This document shows, piece by piece, positions 1 to 5,061 of a DNA stretch of 5,061 nucleotides. Each line of letters opens with the position of its first letter. The first letter of the stretch is position 1. The stretch lies in NCBI GenBank assembly GCA_023458315.1, contig JAEXAH010000146.1:1-5061 (forward strand). The letters are read 5' to 3'. Made by a program: the position numbers and the translations under genes. A model generated the notes under the pieces. The model made no database searches and was not told where the DNA came from. It was given only the letters and a program-made list of their open reading frames with translations. The stretch comes from Pseudomonadota bacterium (GTDB lineage: Bacteria > Pseudomonadota > Alphaproteobacteria > Rhodospirillales > Magnetospirillaceae).

Positions 1-1
1 G

Positions 2-115
2 CGCCAGACCGCCCCGGCCCCCGATGGCGGCGCCCCGGTCACGGCCACGCCCGCCGCCCCCGCGCCGCGCATGCTGCCGGTCGGCAATGCCGACACCGTG
101 CCCGAGCGGCGCTGA
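2..115 (+). CDS. 3' end of an unidentified gene (5' truncated)
   Basis: An open frame enters from the left edge and stops at TGA 113-115, giving 37 visible residues. They are rich in Ala and Pro and end in a charged tail (...DTVPERR). This looks like a disordered C-terminal extension. No domain or motif is visible, so the product cannot be named. The stop lies only 7 bases before the ATG of the MFS gene, which suggests that the two are co-transcribed. The transporter's own frame is also open through this stretch, but there it would encode an Arg/Pro-rich leader unlike any MFS N-terminus. That favours reading this piece as the tail of a separate gene. Confidence 0.5.
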   Translation, partial: RQTAPAPDGGAPVTATPAAPAPRMLPVGNADTVPERR

Positions 116-122
116 GCGGCCC

Positions 123-1271
123 ATGCCGTCGCGCCATCCCGCCCTGTCCCTGGTGCCGCTGTCGGCGGCCTCGGCCCTGCTGGCGGCGGCGGTCGGGATG
201 TCCTACGTCTATGTGGACCTGTCGCTGAACCGCATGGGCGAAACCGCCACCGCCATCGGCCTGAACGCCGCCATGCCCGCCCTGGGCTGGCTGCTGGCGA
301 CGCCGCTGTTGCCGTGGGCGTTGCGGCGCTGCAATTCCAAGGCGTTGATCCTGGCGCTGCTGGCGGTCGCCGGGCTGGCCATCCTGGGCTTTCCCGTCTG
401 GCCCGATGCCCAATCCTGGATGGGACTGCGCTTTCTGTTCGGCGGCGCCGCCGGTCTGGTGTTCCGGCTGGTGGAATACTGGATCAACGCCGCGTCGCCG
501 GAAACCCACCGCGCCCGCAACGTGGGCATCTACGCGGCGGCCTTCGCCGCCGGGGCCATGGCCGGGGGACTGGTCAGCCCGCTGGTCGGGGTCGAGGGCT
601 GGCCACCCGCCTGGGCCATCGCCGCCCTGACGGCGGCGGCGGCGCTGGTGTTCGCCACCCTGCGCGGCGGCCCGCCGCGACTGACCCAGGCACCGCCCCG
701 GCCAAGCTGGCGCCGCTATGGCGGCGGCGCCTTCATCGCCCTGGCCGGGGTGGTGGTGCTGGGGCTGTACGAGGCCATTCCCTATACCCTGATGCCGGTC
801 TATTCCGTGCGCCAGGGCGTGGCCGACCATTGGGCCTTGTGGTGCGCGGCGGCGGCCGTCGGCGGCCAGATCATCATGGCGGCGCCGGTCGGCATCCTGG
901 CCGACCGCCACGGCAAGATCCGGGCGCTGGCGTGGTCCGCCGCCATCTGTCTGGTGATCCCGGCGGCCATTCCCGCCGCCATCGCCCATCCGCCCCTGTT
1001 GCTGGTGGCCATGCTGATCTGGGGCGGTTTCGCCGGGTCGCTGTACAACGTCGCCCTGGCCATGCTGGCCGACCGTTTCGAGGGGGCGGAACTGGCCGCC
1101 GCCAACGCCGCCTTCGGCACCCTGTACGCCCTGGGCAGCCTGTGCGGCCCGCCGATCCACGGGCTGGCCATGGATTGGTGGCCGCCGCAGGGGCTGATGG
1201 TCAGCGCGGCCGGGCTGTTCGCCCTGTTCCTGTGCGCCCTGGCATGGCAGGCCCGCCGGGTGAGCGCATAA
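123..1271 (+). CDS. MFS transporter, YcaD-like
   Basis: This encodes a 382-residue inner-membrane protein, almost entirely hydrophobic, with about 12 predicted membrane segments (roughly residues 13-32, 45-67, 74-91, 99-117, 133-155, 161-179, 201-228, 238-259, 267-287, 290-316, 323-342, 356-376). The best family signature is the MFS motif A in the loop between segments 8 and 9 (GILADRHGKIRAL, residues 257-269). The equivalent loop between segments 2 and 3 is degenerate (ALRRCNSK). Segments 4-5 carry FRLVEYWINAA and RARNVGIYAAAF (about residues 114-140), a pattern resembling YcaD-type MFS proteins. That subfamily call is inference, and the substrate is unknown. The frame stays open upstream to position 24, but the ATG at 123 follows the preceding gene's stop and puts a normal short cytoplasmic N-terminus before segment 1. 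No strong Shine-Dalgarno sequence is seen, so translation may be coupled to the upstream gene. Confidence 0.88.
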   Translation: MPSRHPALSLVPLSAASALLAAAVGMSYVYVDLSLNRMGETATAIGLNAAMPALGWLLATPLLPWALRRCNSKALILALLAVAGLAILGFPVWPDAQSWMGLRFLFGGAAGLVFRLVEYWINAASPETHRARNVGIYAAAFAAGAMAGGLVSPLVGVEGWPPAWAIAALTAAAALVFATLRGGPPRLTQAPPRPSWRRYGGGAFIALAGVVVLGLYEAIPYTLMPVYSVRQGVADHWALWCAAAAVGGQIIMAAPVGILADRHGKIRALAWSAAICLVIPAAIPAAIAHPPLLLVAMLIWGGFAGSLYNVALAMLADRFEGAELAAANAAFGTLYALGSLCGPPIHGLAMDWWPPQGLMVSAAGLFALFLCALAWQARRVSA

Positions 1272-1316
1272 ACCGCCGACGCCCCACGCCTTCCCCTCCA
1301 AAGATAAGGGCAAAGA

Positions 1317-1332
1317 TACGCCAAAAGGCGTA
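1317..1332. other. Small perfect hairpin after the MFS gene
   Basis: TACGCC-AAAA-GGCGTA forms a perfect 6-base-pair stem with a four-base loop, 45 bases after the MFS stop. No T tract follows on either strand, so it is a poor fit to an intrinsic terminator. It could be a weak transcript-end structure for the MFS operon, a protein-binding palindrome in the chemoreceptor leader, or chance. Confidence 0.35.
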
Positions 1333-1433
1333 AGCACCAATACCAAGACATCGGGTGTTGGCTTGACGTTTTGGGAGCATGATGAGGGCCAACCCAAAGA
1401 AACAAGATTCCAATAGCGCCGGAGAACCGGCCC

Positions 1434-1437
1434 GAGG
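1434..1437 (+). promoter_or_regulatory. Ribosome binding site of the chemoreceptor gene
   Basis: GAGG lies 6 bases before the ATG at 1444, a normal Shine-Dalgarno spacing, and supports that start. A second purine block, GGAG at 1421-1424, is 19 bases away and too far to serve this ATG. Confidence 0.6.
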
Positions 1438-1443
1438 CTCATC

Positions 1444-3462
1444 ATGCGGTTCATTCTCAACAACACCAGAATCGGCACCCGCATCACTGGCGGCTTCGCC
1501 CTCATCCTTGCCATTCTTGTTCTGATCGCCGGAATCGGCGGGTACGAATTGTATTCCGGCAATTCGGCGTTGTCGCGCTATCGGGCGGTGGCGGAAAACG
1601 CGACCCGGGTGGCCGAGATCAACGGCAAGGTGTCTGAACTGCGCCGCAACCTGACCGGCTACATCCTGAGCGGCAACACCGAACAACTGGAGCGCGCCCG
1701 CAAGGTTCAGGCGGCCCTGGCCGCGCAAATCCCCGAGGCCATCGCCGCCACCATCGACCCCGACCGTCAGGCCAAGCTGCGGCGCATCGGCGACGTGGTG
1801 GCCGGCTACGAGGAGAACATGCGCAAGGTGGTGCCGTTGCGCGCCGAACGCGAACGCCTGATTCACCAGGAAATGAACGTCTTGGGGCAAAAGGCGCGGG
1901 AAAACCTGACCCGCATCGCCCGTTCGGCCTATGCCGATGGCGACACCGATGCCGCCGCCCTGACCGGTTTCGCCGAGGAATCCCTGTTGCTGGCACGGCT
2001 GAAGGCCAACCGCTTCCTGGCGGACCCCAGTCAGGCCCTGGTCGATGAAACCAATGCCGACATCGCCCTTTTCGTCACCCAGGCGGAAAGCCTGAGCAAG
2101 CGCCTGCGCGACCCGGCCCGCCGCGCCGCCGCGCTGGAAGCCGAGAACCAGGCCCGCGCCTATCAGCAGGCGTTCGACAAGGTGGCCGCCGCCGCCCTGG
2201 CCACCAATGATCTGGTGTTCAAGACCATGACCGCCCAAGGCTTGGAAATCAGCCAGTTGGCAGAGGATGTGGGCGTGTCGCAAAGCACCTTCCTGCGCAG
2301 CCTGGGCGACGAGATCGCCGCCGACATGCGCCGCGCCATCACCATCGGCGTGGTACTGGGCGCCATCGGGCTGGTGCTGGGGGTGATTCTGGCCGTCACC
2401 ATCACCACCAGCATCGTGCCGCCGGTGCGCGCCATGACCGGGGTCATGACCACCCTGGCCGGTGGCAACCTGACCGTCGAGGTGCCCAGCCGCGACCGCG
2501 GCGACGAAATCGGCGCCATGGCCCAGGCGGTGGCGGTGTTCAAGGACAACGCCCTGGCCGTCGAGCGCATGCGCGCCGAACAGGCCGAGGCCGAACGCCG
2601 CGCCGCCGAGGCCAAGCGTCAGGCCACCCTGGAACTGGCCGACGATTTCGAATCCCACGTCTCGGCGGTGGTCGAGCACGTGGCCTCGGCCTCGACCGAG
2701 ATGCAGGCGACCTCGCAAAGCATGGCCGCGGTGTCGGAACAGGCGTCGCGTCAGGCCGCCGCCGCCGCCGCCGCCGCCGAACAGGCGTCCAACAACGTCC
2801 AGACCGTGGCCGCCGCCGCCGAGGAACTGGCGTCCTCCATCACCGAGATCGGCCGTCAGGTGCACCACGCCACCGAAACCGCCGCCAAGGCGGTGGACAA
2901 GGCCCGCCGCACCGACCAGATCGTCGGCAGTCTGGCCAACGCCGCCACCCGCATCGGCGAGGTGGTCAAGATGATCACCGACATCGCGGGCCAGACCAAC
3001 CTGCTGTCCCTGAACGCCACCATCGAGGCGGCCCGCGCCGGAGAGGCGGGCAAGGGCTTCGCCGTGGTGGCGGGCGAGGTCAAGAACCTGGCCAACCAGA
3101 CCGCCAAGGCCACCGAGGAAATCGCCGGCCAGATCGGCGGCGTGCAATCGGCGACGCAGGAAGCTGTGGCCGCCATCGGCGACATCCTGGGCACCATCAG
3201 CGAGATCAACGAAGTGTCCACCACCATCGCCAGCGCCGTCGAGGAACAGCAGGCCGCCACCGCCGAAATCGCCCGCAACGTCGAACAGGCGGCCCAGGGC
3301 ACCGACGAGGTGGCGCGCAACGTGGCCGGTGTGCGCGAAGCGGCGGCCGAGGCCGGACGCGCCGCCGAACAGGTCCAGGCCGAGGCGGGAACCCTGTCGC
3401 AGACGTCCGAGGAACTGTCCTCGCAGGCCAGCGGTTTCATCCACCGCATCCGCCAGGCATGA
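1444..3462 (+). CDS. Methyl-accepting chemotaxis protein with large periplasmic helical sensor domain
   Basis: This is a 672-residue transmembrane chemoreceptor that should signal through CheW/CheA to the flagellar motor. It has a short cytoplasmic N-terminus, TM1 at about residues 16-36, a mostly helical periplasmic region at 37-297, TM2 at about 299-323, a HAMP domain at about 324-376 (VPPVRAM and the conserved DEIG at 354-357), then a long coiled-coil signalling domain to the C-terminus. The hairpin tip is clear at about 513-560 (IAGQTNLLSLNATIEAARAG, then GKGFAVVAGEVKNLA). It is a close match to the universal MCP signature that contacts CheW and CheA. The sensor, about 260 residues, is much longer than a classic four-helix bundle (about 150) and fits the double-bundle HBM type known from McpS. 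That assignment rests on length and helical character only. There is no C-terminal NWETF-like CheR-docking pentapeptide. The ligand is unknown. The gene has its own leader and terminator, and no che genes are adjacent. Confidence 0.96.
   Translation: MRFILNNTRIGTRITGGFALILAILVLIAGIGGYELYSGNSALSRYRAVAENATRVAEINGKVSELRRNLTGYILSGNTEQLERARKVQAALAAQIPEAIAATIDPDRQAKLRRIGDVVAGYEENMRKVVPLRAERERLIHQEMNVLGQKARENLTRIARSAYADGDTDAAALTGFAEESLLLARLKANRFLADPSQALVDETNADIALFVTQAESLSKRLRDPARRAAALEAENQARAYQQAFDKVAAAALATNDLVFKTMTAQGLEISQLAEDVGVSQSTFLRSLGDEIAADMRRAITIGVVLGAIGLVLGVILAVTITTSIVPPVRAMTGVMTTLAGGNLTVEVPSRDRGDEIGAMAQAVAVFKDNALAVERMRAEQAEAERRAAEAKRQATLELADDFESHVSAVVEHVASASTEMQATSQSMAAVSEQASRQAAAAAAAAEQASNNVQTVAAAAEELASSITEIGRQVHHATETAAKAVDKARRTDQIVGSLANAATRIGEVVKMITDIAGQTNLLSLNATIEAARAGEAGKGFAVVAGEVKNLANQTAKATEEIAGQIGGVQSATQEAVAAIGDILGTISEINEVSTTIASAVEEQQAATAEIARNVEQAAQGTDEVARNVAGVREAAAEAGRAAEQVQAEAGTLSQTSEELSSQASGFIHRIRQA
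2755..2778 (+). repeat. (GCC)8 trinucleotide repeat inside the chemoreceptor gene
   Basis: Eight consecutive GCC codons encode residues 438-445, an Ala8 run in the first signalling helix just after HAMP. Unit gain or loss would stay in frame and would change the coiled-coil register by single residues rather than by heptads. Other Ala-rich stretches in the same helix use the same codon, so local codon bias may explain it. Confidence 0.8.
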
Positions 3463-3474
3463 TCATCGCCGTCC

Positions 3475-3505
3475 AGCGGCGCGGTCTTCGGACCGCGCCG
3501 CTTTT
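3475..3505 (+). terminator. Rho-independent terminator of the chemoreceptor gene
   Basis: AGCGGCGCGGTC (3475-3486) pairs perfectly with GACCGCGCCGCT (3491-3502) around a TTCG loop. This gives a 12-base-pair GC-rich stem closed by the extra-stable C(UUCG)G tetraloop. On the plus strand it runs into TTTT (3502-3505), then CTATTT. It starts 12 bases after the chemoreceptor stop. On the minus strand the same stem lies just past the stop of the convergent DUF218 gene, but no T run follows it there, so termination in that direction would be weaker. Confidence 0.9.
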
Positions 3506-4018
3506 CTATTTCCGGCGCAGGCGCGACACCTCGACCCTCAGCACGGTCCAGGGCAGCGCCGCCACCTCGCGCAGATGGGCCAGCCACCATTGCCCCGAGG
3601 GCCGTTCCGGCCGCACCCCGGCCACGATCACCGCCAGCCCCAACCGGGCGAAGACATAACGGACGCGCGGCAGGTGAAAGGAATCGCTGACCACCAGCAC
3701 CCGCCGCCAGTCCCGGCGGCGCAGCAGCGCCCGGCAGAACAGGGCGTTCTGGATGGTGTTGCGTGCCCGGCGTTCGGTGACGATGCACGCCGCGGGCACC
3801 CCGGCGGCCATCGCCATGTCGCGCATGGCCGCCGCCTCGGTCCCCTGGGCCGAGGTGGCGCCGCCGGTCATCAGCAGATGGCCGACCACCCCGCCCCGCC
3901 ACAATTCCACGCCGCGAAGCACCCGCCGCGCCAAAGCGGGCGAGGCCGTGCCGTCGTCCTTCAGACGCGCGCCCAGCACCACGGCAACGTCATAGGCATC
4001 GACAGGGGGGCGCCACAT
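3506..4018 (-). CDS. YdcF/SanA-like DUF218 family protein
   Basis: This encodes a 170-residue protein with the layout of the DUF218 family (YdcF, SanA). A first strand reads VAVVLGARL (residues 11-19), followed by SPALARRV (26-33), the glycine turn LLMTGGAT (48-55) with a Glu at 61, the RARNTIQNA segment (84-92) matching the family's Asn-Thr...Asn motif, and SDSFHLPR (111-118) matching its conserved Ser/His motif. These polar residues are thought to line the family's Rossmann-like pocket. The biochemical role is not settled: E. coli YdcF binds SAM, and SanA affects envelope permeability. Unlike SanA there is no N-terminal membrane anchor, and the protein is shorter than YdcF (about 266 residues), so it is a minimal, probably cytoplasmic version. 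The frame extends further upstream, but the ATG at 4018 directly precedes the first conserved strand and has a GAAAGG 11 bases before it. It is convergent with the chemoreceptor and divergent from the methyltransferase. Confidence 0.87.
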   Translation of the reverse strand: MWRPPVDAYDVAVVLGARLKDDGTASPALARRVLRGVELWRGGVVGHLLMTGGATSAQGTEAAAMRDMAMAAGVPAACIVTERRARNTIQNALFCRALLRRRDWRRVLVVSDSFHLPRVRYVFARLGLAVIVAGVRPERPSGQWWLAHLREVAALPWTVLRVEVSRLRRK

Positions 4019-4060
4019 CGGATAAGCAACCTTTCGGTACAAGCAACGGGAGGCCCGGGC
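4019..4060. promoter_or_regulatory. Short divergent gap with two start sites and a direct repeat
   Basis: These 42 bases separate the minus-strand DUF218 gene from the plus-strand methyltransferase gene. Visible elements are GGGAGG at 4048-4053, a strong Shine-Dalgarno 7 bases before the ATG at 4061, and CCTTTC at 4030-4035 (GAAAGG on the minus strand), which would serve the DUF218 start. AAGCAAC occurs twice (4024-4030 and 4041-4047, period 17). The gap is too short for two separate promoters, so promoter elements probably lie inside the opposite gene's 5' end. No -35/-10 pair is convincing. Confidence 0.5.
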
Positions 4061-4735
4061 ATGGACAGGCGCAAGAACGCGGACGTGATCGTGGAGACGC
4101 TGGCGGTGGATGGCAAGCGCGTCATCGATGTCGGGTGCGGCGACGGCCACATGGCCCGCCACCTCGCCAAATTCGGCGCCCGCGTGCTGGGGGTGGAATG
4201 CAGCCCCTACCAATTGTCCAAGGCCCGCGCCGCCGAACCGGTCGCCACCGTCGAGATCGTCGAGGGCGTCGGCCAGGCCCTGCCCGCCCCCAGCGGCGAA
4301 GCGGATTTCGTGGTGTTCTTCAACTCGCTGCACCACATTCCCGGCGCGGTCATGGGCAAGGCGCTGGAGGAAGCGGCGCGCGTGCTGCGACCCGGCGGCG
4401 TGGTCTATGTCTCGGAACCCGTCGCCGAGGGCAAGTTCTTCGAAACCTGCCGCCCGGTGGACGACGAAACCGAAGTCCGCGCCCTGGCCCATCGCGCCCT
4501 GCAATCCTGTGCCGCCCTGCGCCCGAAGCAGGAATTCCGCTACGTCCACACCGTGCAGATGCGCAGCTTCGACGCCTTCCGCGAGCGCATCATCTCGGCC
4601 AATTCCGAACGCGCCGAACGCTTCGACGGCATGCGCGACGATCTGCGCGCCCTGTTCGAAAGCAACGGCCGCCGCACTGAAACCGGCTGGGAATTCGACC
4701 AGCCCATGCGCATCAACCTGCTGGAAAAGGTGTGA
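4061..4735 (+). CDS. Class I SAM-dependent methyltransferase (Methyltransf_11 type)
   Basis: This encodes a 224-residue, probably cytoplasmic enzyme expected to transfer a methyl group from S-adenosylmethionine. The SAM-binding glycine loop is clear (VIDVGCGDGHMA, residues 21-32). It is followed by the second strand RVLGVECS (41-48), whose Glu46 is placed to bind the SAM ribose. Next come the motif IV-like strand ADFVVFFNSLHHIPG (81-95) and the motif VI-like strand LRPGGVVYVSEP (109-120). This order is typical of Methyltransf_11 enzymes. The last 100 residues carry no motif I recognise and would hold substrate specificity, so the substrate is unknown. The frame is open far upstream, but the ATG at 4061 has a strong GGGAGG 7 bases before it and begins just before the Rossmann fold. 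The upstream reading would run antisense through the DUF218 gene. The next gene starts 5 bases after the stop, so the two likely form an operon. Confidence 0.93.
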   Translation: MDRRKNADVIVETLAVDGKRVIDVGCGDGHMARHLAKFGARVLGVECSPYQLSKARAAEPVATVEIVEGVGQALPAPSGEADFVVFFNSLHHIPGAVMGKALEEAARVLRPGGVVYVSEPVAEGKFFETCRPVDDETEVRALAHRALQSCAALRPKQEFRYVHTVQMRSFDAFRERIISANSERAERFDGMRDDLRALFESNGRRTETGWEFDQPMRINLLEKV

Positions 4736-4740
4736 CCGCC

Positions 4741-5061
<321 letters not shown>

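Larger units (their letters stand above)
1272..1443 (+). promoter_or_regulatory. Intergenic leader upstream of the chemoreceptor gene
   Basis: This 172-base gap is visibly less GC-rich than the flanking genes and must hold the chemoreceptor promoter if that gene is transcribed alone. Visible elements are an 8-base direct repeat CAAAGATA (1299-1306 and 1311-1318, period 12), a small hairpin (1317-1332) and a TTGACG at 1363-1368 that could be a -35 box. No good -10 box lies 16-18 bases after it. No convincing sigma-54 or flagellar sigma-28 promoter is seen. The promoter is therefore inferred from position, not mapped. Confidence 0.4.

Noticed and set aside
1363..1391. A sigma-70 promoter using TTGACG at 1363-1368
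   Set aside because: The -35 hexamer is good, but the bases 16-18 positions downstream (around GGGCCA) do not resemble a -10 box.
39..1562. A 507-codon minus-strand open frame across the MFS gene and leader
   Set aside because: It is Gly/Gln/Arg/His-rich with no domain, antisense to a clear transporter, and runs through the intergenic leader. This is typical of a GC-rich shadow frame.
1201..3444. A 747-codon open frame on the minus strand, Gly/Leu/His-rich, opposite the chemoreceptor gene
   Set aside because: It mirrors the Ala/Glu/Gln/Thr-rich chemoreceptor in a frame kept open by high G/C at third positions. Its composition is low in complexity with no recognisable domain, while the plus strand encodes a complete, textbook receptor.
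3329..4060. An N-terminal extension of the methyltransferase of about 244 residues
   Set aside because: It would be antisense to the DUF218 gene and cross the terminator, and its translation is Arg/Pro/His-rich. The ATG at 4061 has a strong ribosome binding site and begins just before the SAM-binding fold.
4019..4549. An N-terminal extension of the DUF218 protein into the methyltransferase region
   Set aside because: The extension is the antisense of the methyltransferase gene, and the family's first conserved strand begins just after the ATG at 4018.

Overview
The window is GC-rich, densely packed bacterial chromosome. Third codon positions are strongly G/C, and the chemoreceptor has the Ala-rich signalling helices common in alphaproteobacterial receptors. 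I infer a Rhodospirillales-type alphaproteobacterium, perhaps close to Magnetospirillum. No rRNA, tRNA or other marker gene fixes the taxon, so this is a composition-based guess.

Layout: (1) 2-115 is the 3' tail of an unidentified plus-strand gene. It is followed 7 bases later by an MFS transporter (123-1271, + strand). (2) 1272-1443 is a 172-base, comparatively AT-richer intergenic leader. It holds a small perfect hairpin, a short direct repeat and the ribosome binding site of the next gene. (3) 1444-3462 encodes a full-length transmembrane chemoreceptor (methyl-accepting chemotaxis protein) with a large periplasmic helical sensor, a HAMP domain and a complete signalling hairpin. (4) 3475-3505 is a strong intrinsic terminator between convergent genes. 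(5) 3506-4018 (- strand) is a short YdcF/SanA-type DUF218 protein. (6) A 42-base divergent gap (4019-4060) separates it from a class I SAM-dependent methyltransferase (4061-4735, + strand). (7) Five bases later a second gene of that operon begins (4741 to the window edge). It has a TPR-like helix pair and then enters a proline-rich stretch encoded by an uninterrupted run of 34 C.

The genes do not form one obvious pathway. The chemoreceptor looks like a stand-alone transcription unit, with its own leader and terminator and no che genes nearby. The methyltransferase and the TPR-like gene are probably co-transcribed. The MFS gene probably belongs to an operon that starts upstream of the window.

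The most unusual feature is the poly-C tract at the right edge. It could be a sequencing or assembly artefact at a contig end, a real polyproline linker, or a slippage-prone (phase-variable) tract. I see no clear evidence of a new multi-gene system, mobile element, CRISPR array or RNA gene.
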